A DNA stretch of 64,000 bases, from the NCBI RefSeq assembly GCF_000819865.1, contig NZ_CDDF01000001.1, positions 62,001 through 126,000 on the forward strand, written 5' to 3'. The DNA comes from Aeromonas eucrenophila (lineage in GTDB: Bacteria > Pseudomonadota > Gammaproteobacteria > Enterobacterales > Aeromonadaceae). Below are positions 1 to 10,072 of the stretch, one piece after another; position 1 is the stretch's first letter; each line of letters starts with the position of its first letter. Under the pieces are notes generated by a model that did not search any database, had not been told where the DNA came from, and worked only from the letters and a program-made list of their open reading frames with translations. Made by a program: the position numbers and the translations under genes.

Positions 1-369
1 GCCGTCGGTGTAGACCCAGCGACCCTGATAACGCACGAAGCGGGAGCGTTCGTGCAAACAGTGGCGCTCATCTCCCTCCACAAACCAGGCCTTGAACTCC
101 ACCGTGCCGGCGTCATCAATGGGGCCACCCTGGGCTGCGAGGATCTCCAGCCCATCCCAGTGGGTATCGGCCTGGGAGAGCTGCTCCGCCGTCAGTGTTC
201 CCAGGAAATCCGGGTGCCAGCTGTGCACCAGGTAGTCGCCAAGCCCCAGCACGAAGGCACTGTAGCGCGAGCGCATCAATTGCTCTGTGGTGGTGGCGTC
301 TTGGCCGGCGTGCAGTGCGCCGCAGCACTGGGGGAGAGAAAGGGCGGAACCGCAAGGACATTGGCTCAT
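1..369 (-). CDS. ychJ: YchJ/UPF0225 family SEC-C motif protein (3' end cut by window edge)
   Basis: The minus-strand frame opens at ATG 367-369 and runs off the left edge, so 123 codons are visible and the C-terminal end is missing. The N-terminus carries the CxC...CC zinc-binding pattern of SEC-C motifs (MSQCPCGS, then QCCG), followed by the YchJ-typical EQLMRSRYSAF stretch and a WHPDFLG block. The family is a small NTF2-like/SEC-C protein of unknown biochemical role. It is divergent from the chemoreceptor gene downstream. The identification rests on remembered family sequence. The function is not known. Confidence 0.85.
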   Translation of the reverse strand, partial: MSQCPCGSALSLPQCCGALHAGQDATTTEQLMRSRYSAFVLGLGDYLVHSWHPDFLGTLTAEQLSQADTHWDGLEILAAQGGPIDDAGTVEFKAWFVEGDERHCLHERSRFVRYQGRWVYTDG

Positions 370-493
370 GAGTCAGTTTATCGGGTCGATATAGAAGGTG
401 GCGGGATTGTAGCGAAAGCGGCCCCCCTTCGGCCAGCAGGTCGAACTGGTAGGAACGGAACACCCACATAAAAAAGGCTAAAGGAAGTACAAG

Positions 494-2161
494 ATGACTC
501 TGAAACAGAAGATCCTGTTATTGGGCGCTATCCCCGTGCTGCTGATGGCCCTGGTGGTCAACCTCAGCAACTATCTGATTTCCAAGAACGATCTGGAATC
601 TGAACTGGTAGTGGCGCGGGACAAGGCGGTCAAGGAGCGCAAGGAGTTGCTCAGCAGCTACCTGATGCTCGCCAAGACGGCCATCGAGAAAGAGTATGCC
701 GCGCCGGACAGCCCCGAGGCTCGTGCACGAGTGAAGGAGATCCTGCGGCCATTGCGCTATGGCAGTGATGGTTACTTCTTCGTTTACGACTTCAAGGGGG
801 ATACTGTACTGCTGCCCACCCGCCCCGAGGTGGAAGGCAAGAACCGCTGGCAGGACAAGGATGCCAAGGGCACCCTGCTCATTCAGGAGATCATCAAGGC
901 GGCGCAGCAGGGGGACGGTTACTCGGAGTACTGGACCAACAAGCCGTCCCTCGGTCGCGATGCCCCCAAGCTCTCGTTCAATCTGGTGCTCGACAAGTAC
1001 CAGTGGGTGGTCGGTACCGGCTTCTACATCGATGACATCGACAGCGAGCTGGCGGCCCTGCGCAGTGAACGCGAGAGCAACATGCACGCCTCCCTGCAAA
1101 CCGGGGTGCTGCTCATTTTGCTGATCCTGGGGGTGACCCTGGCCGCTACCGTGGTGATCAGCAACAGAGTCACCCGGCCGCTGGCGGATGCGGTGTCGGC
1201 CCTCAATGACATCGCCGACGGGGACGGGGATCTGACCCAGCGCCTCAAGGTGCAGAGCAAGGATGAGGTGGGCCAGCTGGCCAGTGCCTTCAACCGCTTC
1301 GTCGAGCGGATCCAGTCGGTGGTGAGCCAGGTGGGGGAGACCAGCCATCAGCTGCTCGGCGCCGTGGAGAAGCTCCATCGCCTGAGCGAGCACTCCGACA
1401 AGCAGATGCACGGCCACGGCCGGGAGACGGATCAGGTGGTCACCGCCGTGACCGAGATGAGTTCCACCGCCCAGGAGGTGGCGGCCAGTGCCTCCAACGC
1501 GGCCACGGCGACCAGCGACGCGGCCCGGGAATCTGACGCCGCCCGGGAGGTGGTGGGCAGTGCCATCGGCAGCATCAACCGGCTGGTGGAGGAGGTGCAC
1601 ACCGCCTCCGGCGTCATCGAGCAGCTGGCTCAGGAGACCGGCAAGATAGGATCTGTGGTGGAGGTCATTCGCGGCATCGCCGATCAGACCAACCTGCTGG
1701 CCCTCAACGCCGCCATCGAGGCGGCCCGGGCCGGTGAGCAGGGGCGCGGCTTCGCGGTGGTGGCGGACGAGGTGCGATCCCTGGCCGGGCGTACCCAGCA
1801 GAGCACCAAGGAGATCAACGAGATGCTGCAACGGCTGCAAGGCGGGGTGAAGCAGGCGGTGGAGGTGATGCAGGCCAGCGAGGCGCGCAGCCAGGAGACG
1901 GTGCAGGAGGCGAGCCACATCGCCAGCTCCCTCGACAGCATGGTGACGGCGGTCGGTACCATCAACGACATGAACATCCAGATCGCCACCGCCGCCGAGG
2001 AGCAGCACGCGGTCTCCGAGGAGATCAACAAGAACCTGGTGGCCATCCAGCAGATCGTCAGCGAATTGACCGAGGCGGCTGGGGAGTCCAACACCACCAC
2101 CCGCGCCCTGGCCGGTACGGGTGACAAATTGCGTCAACTGGTCTCCCGCTTCCGTTACTAG
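494..2161 (+). CDS. Methyl-accepting chemotaxis protein with periplasmic Cache domain
   Basis: This 555-residue inner-membrane chemoreceptor has a first transmembrane helix at about residues 7-29 and a periplasmic single-Cache (sCache_2-like) sensor to about 190, including a YFFVYDFKGD block and a WVVGTGFYIDDID end. A second helix lies at about 197-221, followed by a HAMP linker to about 275 and a long coiled-coil signalling domain. The highly conserved hairpin tip (DQTNLLALNAAIEAARAGE) that contacts CheA/CheW is intact. The C-terminus ends in RFRY, with no CheR/CheB-tethering pentapeptide. An AAGGAAG ribosome site precedes ATG 494. The ligand cannot be told from sequence; sCache_2 receptors often sense small organic acids. 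It is monocistronic, with no che genes nearby. Confidence 0.95.
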   Translation: MTLKQKILLLGAIPVLLMALVVNLSNYLISKNDLESELVVARDKAVKERKELLSSYLMLAKTAIEKEYAAPDSPEARARVKEILRPLRYGSDGYFFVYDFKGDTVLLPTRPEVEGKNRWQDKDAKGTLLIQEIIKAAQQGDGYSEYWTNKPSLGRDAPKLSFNLVLDKYQWVVGTGFYIDDIDSELAALRSERESNMHASLQTGVLLILLILGVTLAATVVISNRVTRPLADAVSALNDIADGDGDLTQRLKVQSKDEVGQLASAFNRFVERIQSVVSQVGETSHQLLGAVEKLHRLSEHSDKQMHGHGRETDQVVTAVTEMSSTAQEVAASASNAATATSDAARESDAAREVVGSAIGSINRLVEEVHTASGVIEQLAQETGKIGSVVEVIRGIADQTNLLALNAAIEAARAGEQGRGFAVVADEVRSLAGRTQQSTKEINEMLQRLQGGVKQAVEVMQASEARSQETVQEASHIASSLDSMVTAVGTINDMNIQIATAAEEQHAVSEEINKNLVAIQQIVSELTEAAGESNTTTRALAGTGDKLRQLVSRFRY

Positions 2162-2266
2162 TCACATTTTTGCCGTCTGGACGTCATTTCCAGACGGCAA
2201 ATTTGGGGATCGCCGCAGAATGTGGGAAAATCGCGCCATTCGTTCTTTTCGTTAGCCCCATACCCT

Positions 2267-3478
2267 ATGAATGAGATCGTGAAAGGCAGTATCGATTTGA
2301 TCCGGCAGCTCAACTACGGTCTGGTCTACGCCAGCCTGGAAGAGCACAAGGAACTGTCCCGTACCGATCTGTCCCGTTTGACCGGTCTCTCACCGGCCAG
2401 CATCACCAAGATCACCCGCGAGCTGCTTGATGGCGGCCTGGTCGTCACCTGTGGCGAGAGTTCGGTGGGGCGTGGCCGCCGCCAGACCCTGCTGCGCATC
2501 AACGAACGTCGCTTCCAGTTTCTCTCCATGCGCCTCGGCCGCGGCTATGTGGACATGGCCCTGTTCGATCTGGCCGGTCACTCCCTGGCCCGCCATCGCC
2601 ATCTGTTCAGCGAGGAGGAACGCGCCTCCCTGCTGCCCAGCCTGGTGCGGGCCATCGAGGGCTTCCTGCCGAAGAAGGCGCTGCGGCTCGCCTGCATCGC
2701 GCTCTGCCTGCCGGGGCAGGTGGAGCGCCACTCCGGCATGGTCAAGCACTTTCCCTTCTACGATCTGCGCAACTGGCCCCTGGGGCCGACCTTGCAGGAG
2801 GCGTTCGAGGTGCCCGTGCTGGTGAGCGGTGACGTGCGTACCTGGATCCAGGCCGAGCGGGAGTGGGGCGCCGCCAAGAACTGCGCCGATGCGGTGCTGG
2901 TGTTCGTCCACAACGACATAGGGGTGGGCATGGTGGTCAACGGCCAGCTCATCGAGAGCGAGTCGGCCCTGCTCGGCGATCTCAGCCACCTGCAGCTCGA
3001 ACCCTATGGTCAGCGCTGCTACTGCGGCGGCTTCGGTTGTGCCTGCACGCTAGTGACCAATCAGGCGCTGGAGGCGCAATACCGGGACCTGCGCGAACGG
3101 ATGCAGGAGCACGATCTGCCGGCGAGCGTCAACATCCGCGAGCTGTGCGAGCTGGCGCTGGCGGGCAACAGCCTGTGCCAGGACATACTGCATCAGGCGG
3201 CGGGGCGGCTCTCCCGGGTGCTCGCCAACCTCATCTGCCTGCTCAACCCGGGCAAGCTGCTGCTGGGGGGGGAGATCACCCGCGCCGACCGCCTGCTGTT
3301 CCCCATGCTGCACCAGTCCCTGGCCAGCCAGTTGCCGGCCGATTACCTGGTGCGACTGCAAATCGAGTCCACCCACTTCTACGAAGATCCCACCAAGCCC
3401 ACCTCGGTGCAGGTACACAAGGCCCTGCGTGACGGCAGCCTGCTGCTCGATCTGCTGCGAAGCGACAAGGACGCGTAA
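2267..3478 (+). CDS. mlc: Mlc-like ROK family transcriptional repressor
   Basis: This is a 403-residue ROK-family regulator. An N-terminal winged helix-turn-helix (about 10-70, with LSPASITKITRELL) is followed by a degenerate ROK sugar-kinase fold. The zinc site is present (H...RCYCGGFGC), as in Mlc and NagC. The kinase active-site region reads DVRTWIQAE, close to Mlc and not a working sugar kinase. The C-terminal IEST-F...GSLLLDLL pattern also resembles Mlc, which represses pts/mal genes and is sequestered by PtsG. The Glu that normally follows GC in the zinc motif is replaced (GCACT). I chose ATG 2267 because it matches Mlc/NagC length; an in-frame GTG at 2222 would add 15 unlikely residues. 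NagC-type function remains possible. Confidence 0.78.
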   Translation: MNEIVKGSIDLIRQLNYGLVYASLEEHKELSRTDLSRLTGLSPASITKITRELLDGGLVVTCGESSVGRGRRQTLLRINERRFQFLSMRLGRGYVDMALFDLAGHSLARHRHLFSEEERASLLPSLVRAIEGFLPKKALRLACIALCLPGQVERHSGMVKHFPFYDLRNWPLGPTLQEAFEVPVLVSGDVRTWIQAEREWGAAKNCADAVLVFVHNDIGVGMVVNGQLIESESALLGDLSHLQLEPYGQRCYCGGFGCACTLVTNQALEAQYRDLRERMQEHDLPASVNIRELCELALAGNSLCQDILHQAAGRLSRVLANLICLLNPGKLLLGGEITRADRLLFPMLHQSLASQLPADYLVRLQIESTHFYEDPTKPTSVQVHKALRDGSLLLDLLRSDKDA

Positions 3479-3589
3479 CACTCTCGCCTGACTGCCACAG
3501 GGCTTTGCTGCGGCACCGCAAGGGGCAACCCTGCTGTACGGCCGGTGTAAGAGGCCGCTGGTGATCACTATTGATGCCGGACTGACATG

Positions 3590-3622
3590 AAAATGGGGCT
3601 TCTTCTGGTAGAAACCCCATCG
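3590..3622 (-). terminator. Probable intrinsic terminator of the lytic transglycosylase gene
   Basis: An imperfect hairpin (GGGG..CCCC base extended by TTTCT/AGAAG pairing on the minus strand) ends in ATTTTC, 36 bp after the stop of the gene at 3658. The T-tract is short, so strength is uncertain. Confidence 0.5.
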
Positions 3623-3657
3623 CTGTCTGGGCACAGATCCCCCCGAACTGGCCGAGG

Positions 3658-5187
3658 CTAGGATTTTTCTTTCTCAGGGGGCGCCTTGTCGGTGGCCTGG
3701 TTCTGCAGCTTGATGGCCTCGGTGGCTTTCTGCTTGAGTTGAAGCTGCTCCATCACCAGCTTGTAGGCGATGTAGTACTTGTAGATGTTGCCCACATAGG
3801 TGACCGTCTCCGGGCCTATCTTCTCCGCCGCCACGTACTCCACGTTATGGAACCAGACGTTGGGATCCATCCCGCGCTTCTGGGTCTCTGCTCTCAGTCG
3901 CGCCACCCGGGCGGGGCCGGCATTGTAGGAAGCGAACGAGAACAGCGCCTTGTCGAGGGCGGTCATGGGTTCGTCGGCGTAGTAGTGATCTATCATCCAG
4001 CGCATGTATTTGACGCCGCCATGGATGTTGGGCTCGATCTTACGGATGTCACCCACCTTCAATCCCTTGCCGGTGGTGGGCATGATCTGCATGATGCCGA
4101 TGGCGCCGACGTGGCTGCGCGCCTTCTGGTTGAGGGCCGACTCCTGATACCCCTGGGCTGCCAACAGTAGCCAGTCCACGTCGTAACGATCCCCATACTC
4201 GTGAAACAGATCCACCACCTGCAGGAACTTCTTGCGCTCGGCGTCGGCGGCCGCGCTCTTGACGAACTTGTTCTGCTTGAGGTAGCGGCTCAGGATCTCT
4301 TCTCCCGTCGCCTTGCCGCGCAGCGCTTTGATCTGTTCGTTGAGCATGGCGAGCAGCTGGGGGCTCTCCTTGCGCACTGCCCAGGCGATGACGCCGCCAT
4401 CGCGAAATACCGGCTGCTCGTGGATCTGGATGGCCGGGAAGATCTTCTTCCAGAAGCGGGCCTTGTGTTCATCCATGACGATGAAGGGCAACAAGCCTGC
4501 ATTGACCATCTCCACCAGATCTTCATCTTCCAGCTCCTCCGAGGCCGGCTTGATGTCGATGAGGGGCTCGCCCGCCGCCTTGCGGGCCTCGTTGTAGGCG
4601 ACCAGGCTCTCAAAATAGCTGGACGAAGGCCTGACGAAGATGCTCTGGCCCCCCAGATCGGCAGCACTCTCCACCTTGGGAGACTGAGGGCCCGAGATGA
4701 GCAGCTCGCGCACGTTCTCTATCAGGGGGTCGGAGAACTCGACACCTTGTTGCTTGCGCTTGTCGGTGATGGTGAGGTTGGCGGCGGCGATGTCGCCCTT
4801 GCCCGCGATCAGCGAGGTCAGCAGGGCCTCGCGGGCGACCGGGATGAAGACGATGTGCAGCTTGAGGTGACGCTTGATGGCTTTGTCTTTGCGTAACTGC
4901 TCGTTGAGCCGTTTCTCTATCTGCATGAAGGCATCGTAGGTGACACCACGCTGCACTCCCTTGTTGATGAAGTAGCCGGTCTTGTTGTAGGTGGTCAGCA
5001 CCCGGATGGTGCGTCGCTCCTGCATGGCATCGAGATCCCCCAGCATGGGTTTGGACAACTCTGCGCTGGCAAAGGTCAGGGCGCTGCGATTTTCCTCCTC
5101 TGCCGCGGCTTGCTTGGCGGGTTCGGCGCTCCAGGCCGGGGTCAGGGAGCAGAGCGCCCAGATCATGACAATCCATAAGTATTTCAT
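3658..5187 (-). CDS. MltF-like lytic transglycosylase with solute-binding N-domain
   Basis: This exported 509-residue protein has a signal peptide ending near AWSA-EP, an SBP_bac_3-type periplasmic binding domain (about 60-300) and a C-terminal SLT lysozyme-like domain. The catalytic Glu lies in QGYQESALN (about residue 349), followed by GAIGIMQIMPTTG. This is the MltF architecture, a membrane-associated murein lytic transglycosylase that cleaves the MurNAc-GlcNAc bond. I see no lipobox Cys, so it looks like a soluble periplasmic or peripherally bound form. ATG 5187 is chosen over in-frame GTG 5196 because GAGGTG sits correctly upstream of the ATG. The C-terminal tail is charged and Lys/Glu-rich. 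Confidence 0.88.
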   Translation of the reverse strand: MKYLWIVMIWALCSLTPAWSAEPAKQAAAEEENRSALTFASAELSKPMLGDLDAMQERRTIRVLTTYNKTGYFINKGVQRGVTYDAFMQIEKRLNEQLRKDKAIKRHLKLHIVFIPVAREALLTSLIAGKGDIAAANLTITDKRKQQGVEFSDPLIENVRELLISGPQSPKVESAADLGGQSIFVRPSSSYFESLVAYNEARKAAGEPLIDIKPASEELEDEDLVEMVNAGLLPFIVMDEHKARFWKKIFPAIQIHEQPVFRDGGVIAWAVRKESPQLLAMLNEQIKALRGKATGEEILSRYLKQNKFVKSAAADAERKKFLQVVDLFHEYGDRYDVDWLLLAAQGYQESALNQKARSHVGAIGIMQIMPTTGKGLKVGDIRKIEPNIHGGVKYMRWMIDHYYADEPMTALDKALFSFASYNAGPARVARLRAETQKRGMDPNVWFHNVEYVAAEKIGPETVTYVGNIYKYYIAYKLVMEQLQLKQKATEAIKLQNQATDKAPPEKEKS

Positions 5188-5324
5188 AACGTTCACCTCA
5201 CTCGTTTTATTGAGTGTAAGCGGCGCCTTGGTGGCCCTTTAGCTCATTGGGTTTGGTAACGAAGAGTTGATAGCACGATTTTCACTATTCAAAACAGGGG
5301 ATGGATGGGAGGGAAATACGCATA

Positions 5325-5352
5325 GAAAAGAAGGAGCCCTTGGGCTCCTTCC
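5325..5352. terminator. Bidirectional intrinsic terminator after ybjL
   Basis: A perfect 9-bp stem AAGGAGCCC/GGGCTCCTT has T-rich sequence on both sides (CTTTTC on the minus strand, CCTGTTTT on the plus strand). It lies 28 bp past the ybjL stop. Confidence 0.8.
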
Positions 5353-5379
5353 TGTTTTGAGATCCTGAGACGGCTCGGT

Positions 5380-7065
5380 TTAAAACCAGAAGCCGATGAT
5401 AAAGGAGCCCGCCAGGGTCAGCATGACGTTGGCCACCGCATAGGTGCCCGCATAGCCGAGCGCCGGGATGGAGCTGTTGGCTGCCTCGTTCACCACGTCC
5501 ATGGCCGGGGCGCAGGTACGGGCGCCGGTGATGGCCCCGAGCAGCAGGGCCGGGTTCATCTTCAGTACCCAGACCCCGAACAGGTAGCCCACCAGCACCG
5601 GCAGTGTGGTGACCAGCATGCCGGAGAACAGCACCACGGCACCGACCTCGCTCAGGTGATCCAGGATGCCGCCACCCGCTTTCAGGCCCGTGCTCACCAT
5701 GAAGACGGCGAGGCCGAGATCCTTGGCAAGGCGCAGGGCACCGGGCGGGACATAGCCGACCGTGGGGTGGTTGGCTCTGAGATAGCCCATCAGGATCCCC
5801 GCCAGCAGCAGGCCGACGGCATTGCCGAGGCCGAACTCGATCTGGCCGAACACCAGGGAGACGGAGCCGATCAGCAGGCCCAGCACGAAGAAGGTGGTGA
5901 AGGCTACCAGATCCGTGGTCTGACTGTGGATGCTGATGAAACCTATCTTGTTGGCCAGCAGCTTAACCCGCTGCTTCTCGCCGCTGATCTGCAGCACGTC
6001 GCCCTTCTGCAGCATGATGTTGCGATCGAACGGCATCTCTATCTGGGAGCGCACCACCCGATTGAGGAAGCAGCCCTTCTCGGTGAGATTGAGCTCCACC
6101 AGATGGCGGCCGACCACGGCATCGTTCTTCACCACTATCTCTTCGGTGACGATCTGCAGGTCCAGCAGGTTCCTGTCGAACACCTCTTTGCCGTTGCGGT
6201 AGTTGACGTCGAGCTTCTCGTGGCTCTCCGGGTAACCGACCAGGGCTATCTCGTCCCCTTCCTGGATGATGGCGTCGCCATCCGGGCTCGCCAAGATGCC
6301 GTTGCGGCGAATGCGCTCGACGTAGCAGCCGGTATGGGGATAGATGCCGGTCTCCCGCAGGGTGCGGCCACCGATCCAGGCGGCGAGCTCGGGGCCGACC
6401 CTGTAGGCGCGGATGATGGGCAGGTAGGTCTTGCGGTTCTCGCTATCGGATAACCCCCGTTCGCGGGCTATCTTCTGCGCCTCCGTGTTCAAGTCCAACC
6501 GGGCCAGGGAGGGCAGGTAGCGCACCACCAGCATCAGTCCCACCAGGCCCACCAGATAGGTCAGCGCATAGCCGATACCCATGTTGTCGAGCACCGACTG
6601 CATGTCGGTTTGGTGGGGCAGGTTGAGCAGGCCGCTGCGCAGGGCATCCTGGGCGCCGACCAGCGCCGGGGTCGAGGTGAGCGAGCCCGCCAGGATCCCC
6701 GCCGCCATGCCGGGGCCCAGGTTGAAGAACTTGGCGAGCCCCACGGTGAGCAGCAGGGCGGTCAGCAGGATCACCAGGGTGAGGGTGATGTAGTGAATGC
6801 CGTCGCGCAGGAAGACGCTGAAGAAGTGGGGGCCGGCTTCGATGCCGACGCAGAAGATGAACAGCATGAAGCCGACATTCTCTGTGGTGGCGGTGAACTC
6901 GAATCCCATCTGGCCGAACAGCAGGGCGGTGAACAGCACCCCTATGGTGTTGCCAATCTGGAAGTTGCCGAGGCGAACCTTGCCGAGCAGCAGGCCAAAG
7001 GCCAATACCACGAACAGCAGCAGGGAGTCGCTTTGATGTAGAAGTGTCACGAAATCTATGGTCAT
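5380..7065 (-). CDS. ybjL: YbjL-type aspartate:alanine exchanger family transporter
   Basis: This 561-residue polytopic membrane protein matches E. coli YbjL in length and sequence pattern. It has two hydrophobic halves of about five to six helices each, separated by two RCK_C/TrkA-C regulatory domains (about 205-375) with the characteristic [10 protein letters not shown] and VTEEIVVKN blocks. Paired signatures such as [18 protein letters not shown] and [13 protein letters not shown] mark the two halves. The AAE family includes AspT; the substrate of YbjL itself is not established. ATG 7065 is chosen because it gives exactly the family length; the longer frame to 7134 adds 23 residues without homology. 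No strong ribosome site is visible. Confidence 0.9.
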   Translation of the reverse strand: MTIDFVTLLHQSDSLLLFVVLAFGLLLGKVRLGNFQIGNTIGVLFTALLFGQMGFEFTATTENVGFMLFIFCVGIEAGPHFFSVFLRDGIHYITLTLVILLTALLLTVGLAKFFNLGPGMAAGILAGSLTSTPALVGAQDALRSGLLNLPHQTDMQSVLDNMGIGYALTYLVGLVGLMLVVRYLPSLARLDLNTEAQKIARERGLSDSENRKTYLPIIRAYRVGPELAAWIGGRTLRETGIYPHTGCYVERIRRNGILASPDGDAIIQEGDEIALVGYPESHEKLDVNYRNGKEVFDRNLLDLQIVTEEIVVKNDAVVGRHLVELNLTEKGCFLNRVVRSQIEMPFDRNIMLQKGDVLQISGEKQRVKLLANKIGFISIHSQTTDLVAFTTFFVLGLLIGSVSLVFGQIEFGLGNAVGLLLAGILMGYLRANHPTVGYVPPGALRLAKDLGLAVFMVSTGLKAGGGILDHLSEVGAVVLFSGMLVTTLPVLVGYLFGVWVLKMNPALLLGAITGARTCAPAMDVVNEAANSSIPALGYAGTYAVANVMLTLAGSFIIGFWF

Positions 7066-7840
7066 GCCCGGAAAAACCGAGGAAAAAAGTGGGGCCGATA
7101 TTGTGCAGGATCCCTTATCAAGAAAGAAGTCCAAAAGCGGATTAACAGGCAGTTAAGTGGGCATGCTGCCGCCGAGCAGGGATCATGACCCGGCTCCCGA
7201 GGGGAAAGACCTCTATTTCCCACTGCCAGTGTCGCTGTCAATTAGTGATTTCTGCTATCGGGGGGCGAGGGCGCCCGGCCCCTGTGGACAATTTATTACC
7301 TGCTGCCTGGGGCGCAACTGAGCATGCTTTTCAGCATTTTTGACTGGTTGGGTAGAAAGGCCATGAAGGAGCCCTTTTCCCTGCCTGCTAGTGGGTGACC
7401 CATGGCACGGGGCATGGCGAAAAAAAGTCCGGGACAGAGGGCTCTGAATGCCAGCATTGGCCCCATTTAGGGGGGAGGGGAAAAACAGCAGAAAATGGGG
7501 AGCGAGACGTTTCGTCTTGCCAAAGCGGAGACAATCGCTGCCAACCTAGGCGCCTCTTGGCTTTGACGCACTTACCCACAGAATCTGTGGATAACCCTGT
7601 TAATGAAACTTGGCGATCAGGCTGTAGGCCGCGCCAATGCTGGGGTGCAAGCGCTGTTCAAAAAATACCGGTAAAAAAATGTTCCTATAAAAATCATATA
7701 GTTATATGCAACAGCAGAAAACGCTGTCGCTCGGGAGAGGGGGATCAAATGGGAGTGTCGCCGTGAGAGACGGCTTGTGCATTAAAATTGGCAGAGGAAA
7801 GCACTAAAGTGGATAACTTGCACCGAGGTGGTGAGGAGAT
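7066..7840. other. Gene-poor region with DnaA-box-like sites
   Basis: This stretch of about 775 bp separates ybjL from tRNA-Asn. The only long frame (7395-7766) has a Ser/Arg/Cys-rich composition and no domain, so I do not call it. The region holds four 9-mers resembling DnaA boxes: 7283-7291, 7572-7580, 7586-7594 (a perfect TTATCCACA on the minus strand) and 7808-7816. It also has an AT-rich patch at about 7660-7710. It should contain the ybjL promoter at its left end. I see no riboswitch or transposon remnant. Confidence 0.5.
7572..7594. promoter_or_regulatory. Head-to-head pair of DnaA-box-like sites
   Basis: TTACCCACA (plus) and TTATCCACA (minus) face each other 5 bp apart within a 23-bp near-palindrome TTACCCACAG-AAT-CTGTGGATAA. 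The second is a perfect consensus DnaA box and the first differs by one base. Whether DnaA binds here is inference. Confidence 0.4.
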
Positions 7841-7916
7841 TGGCTCCCCCGACTGGACTTGAACCAGTGACATACGGATTAACAGTCCGCCGTTCTACCG
7901 ACTGAACTACGGGGGA
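7841..7916 (-). tRNA. tRNA-Asn (anticodon GTT)
   Basis: This is a 76-nt cloverleaf on the minus strand. The acceptor stem TCCCCCG/CGGGGGA is followed by discriminator G and an encoded CCA (7841-7843). The D-arm (GTTCAGTCGGTAGAAC), anticodon loop CTGTTAA (anticodon GTT) and T-arm (GGTTCAAGTCC) are all intact. The body closely matches enterobacterial tRNA-Asn. Confidence 0.97.
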
Positions 7917-7935
7917 ACATCAGGCAAGGAGACGC

Positions 7936-7964
7936 ACTATACAGAGCTCGCTTTTCGAGGTCAA
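7936..7964 (-). promoter_or_regulatory. Sigma-70 promoter of tRNA-Asn
   Basis: On the minus strand TTGACC and TATAGT are separated by exactly 17 bp, ending about 20 bp before the mature tRNA 5' end. The bases after the -10 box are GC-rich (GCGTC), like a stringent-control discriminator. Confidence 0.8.
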
Positions 7965-8049
7965 TAGCCTGCTGGGCAGGTCGAGTGGATACCCAGGCCC
8001 GGCAACTCGGGGTACACTGCTCACTTGCTGTTTTTTGCCGGGAGTCGTG

Positions 8050-10062
8050 ATGAGCAAGTTATTTCAGTTGGCCAGCCAGTTTGAACCGGCGGGGGATCAG
8101 CCCGCGGCGATCGCTCGGCTGCTCGATGGCATCGAATCCGGGCTCGCCCATCAGACCCTGCTCGGGGTCACCGGCTCGGGCAAGACCTTTACCATGGCCA
8201 ACGTGATCGCCACCCTCAATAGACCCACCATGATACTGGCGCCGAACAAGACGCTGGCGGCCCAGCTCTATGGGGAGATGAAGGAGTTCTTCCCCGAGAA
8301 CTCGGTGGAGTACTTCGTCTCCTATTACGACTACTACCAGCCCGAGGCCTATGTACCGACCACGGACACCTTCATCGAGAAGGATGCCTCCATCAACGAT
8401 CACATCGAGCAGATGCGGTTGTCGGCCACCAAGGCGCTGCTGGAGCGGCGGGACGTGGTGATCGTCGCCTCGGTGTCGGCCATCTATGGCCTCGGAGACC
8501 CCCAGGCCTATCTCAGCATGATGCTGCACCTCAAAGTCGGGGATGTGATCAACCAGCGGGACATTCTGCGCCGCCTAGCCGAGCTGCAATATACCCGCAA
8601 CGATGTGGCCTTCAGCCGTGGCACCTTCCGGGTGCGGGGGGAGGTGATCGACATCTACCCCGCAGAATCGGACAAGCTGGCCCTGCGGGTGGAGCTGTTC
8701 GACGAGGAAGTGGAGCGGCTCTCCCAGTTCGATCCCCTGACCGGCGCCATCGAGCAGACGGTGGTGCGCTACACCATCTACCCCAAAACCCACTACGCCA
8801 CGCCGCGCGAGACCATCCTGGGTGCCATCGACCACATCAAGGAAGAGCTCAAGGGACGCCGTGAGCAGCTGCTCTCCCTCAACAAGCTGGTGGAGGAGCA
8901 GCGCATCAGCCAGCGCACCCAGTTCGACATCGAGATGATGCAGGAGCTCGGCTACTGCTCCGGCATCGAGAACTACAGTCGCTATCTGTCGGGGCGCGCC
9001 CCCGGCGAGCCGCCTCCCACCCTGTTTGACTACCTGCCGGGGGATGGTCTGCTCATCATCGACGAGTCCCACGTCACGGTGCCGCAGATCGGCGCCATGT
9101 TCAAGGGCGACAGATCCCGCAAGGAAACCCTGGTGGAGTACGGCTTCCGGTTGCCTTCGGCGCTGGATAACCGGCCGCTCAAGTTCGACGAATTCGAGGC
9201 GCTGATGCCGCAGACGGTGTTTGTCTCGGCTACCCCTGGCCCTTACGAGCTGGAGAAGTCCGGCGGCGACGTGGTGCAGCAGGTGGTGCGCCCGACCGGT
9301 CTGCTCGATCCCGAGATCGAGGTGCGTCCGGTGACCACCCAGGTGGACGATCTGCTGTCCGAGATCCGGCTGCGGGTTGCGGTGGAGGAGCGGGTGCTGG
9401 TCACCACCCTCACCAAGCGGATGGCGGAAGACTTGACCGAATACCTGGCGGATCACGACGTACGGGTGCGCTACCTGCACTCGGACATCGACACCGTCGA
9501 ACGGGTGGAGATCATTCGCGACTTGCGGCTCGGCAAGTTCGACGTGCTGGTGGGCATCAACCTGCTGCGGGAAGGGCTCGACATGCCGGAGGTGTCGCTG
9601 GTGGCCATCCTGGATGCGGACAAGGAGGGCTTCCTGCGTTCTACCCGATCGCTGATCCAGACCATAGGCCGGGCGGCTCGCAACCTCAACGGCAAGGTCA
9701 TCTTGTACGGCGATACCATCACCAACTCCATGAAGGTGGCCATCGAGGAGACGGAGCGGCGCCGTGCCCTCCAGCATGCCCACAACCTCGAGCACGGCAT
9801 CACGCCGACGGGCCTCAACAAGTCGGTAAGCGATGTGATGGACATGGGGGCCAGCCGCACTGCCGGCAAAGCGGGGAGAGGCAGTCGCAAGGCGGCCGAG
9901 CCGCAAGGGGAATACCATGTCCGCTCCGCCAGCGAGATCGCCAAGGAGATCAAGCGGATGGAAGAGCAGATGTTCCAGCATGCGCGGGACCTGGAGTTCG
10001 AGCAGGCGGCGGCCATGCGGGATCAGATCCAGCGGCTGCGCAGCGAGTTGATCGAGAGTTGA
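8050..10062 (+). CDS. uvrB: Excinuclease ABC subunit UvrB
   Basis: UvrB is the damage-verifying DNA helicase-like subunit of nucleotide excision repair. It loads with UvrA and recruits UvrC. The protein is 670 residues (E. coli 673). Walker A GVTGSGKT is at residues 39-46, the beta-hairpin region has [12 protein letters not shown], the helicase motifs follow ([23 protein letters not shown]), and a C-terminal UVR domain (about 630-665) contacts UvrC. ATG 8050 follows GGGAG and starts MSKLFQL as in E. coli; the in-frame TTG at 8035 is unlikely. I found no LexA box upstream, so SOS control is not evident here. Confidence 0.98.
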   Translation: MSKLFQLASQFEPAGDQPAAIARLLDGIESGLAHQTLLGVTGSGKTFTMANVIATLNRPTMILAPNKTLAAQLYGEMKEFFPENSVEYFVSYYDYYQPEAYVPTTDTFIEKDASINDHIEQMRLSATKALLERRDVVIVASVSAIYGLGDPQAYLSMMLHLKVGDVINQRDILRRLAELQYTRNDVAFSRGTFRVRGEVIDIYPAESDKLALRVELFDEEVERLSQFDPLTGAIEQTVVRYTIYPKTHYATPRETILGAIDHIKEELKGRREQLLSLNKLVEEQRISQRTQFDIEMMQELGYCSGIENYSRYLSGRAPGEPPPTLFDYLPGDGLLIIDESHVTVPQIGAMFKGDRSRKETLVEYGFRLPSALDNRPLKFDEFEALMPQTVFVSATPGPYELEKSGGDVVQQVVRPTGLLDPEIEVRPVTTQVDDLLSEIRLRVAVEERVLVTTLTKRMAEDLTEYLADHDVRVRYLHSDIDTVERVEIIRDLRLGKFDVLVGINLLREGLDMPEVSLVAILDADKEGFLRSTRSLIQTIGRAARNLNGKVILYGDTITNSMKVAIEETERRRALQHAHNLEHGITPTGLNKSVSDVMDMGASRTAGKAGRGSRKAAEPQGEYHVRSASEIAKEIKRMEEQMFQHARDLEFEQAAAMRDQIQRLRSELIES

Positions 10063-10072
10063 GTAACAAACG

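Noticed and set aside
7395..7766. 123-residue frame between ybjL and tRNA-Asn
   Set aside because: Ser/Arg/Cys-rich composition, no domain, no ribosome site, and it crosses DnaA-box-like sites; treated as non-coding.
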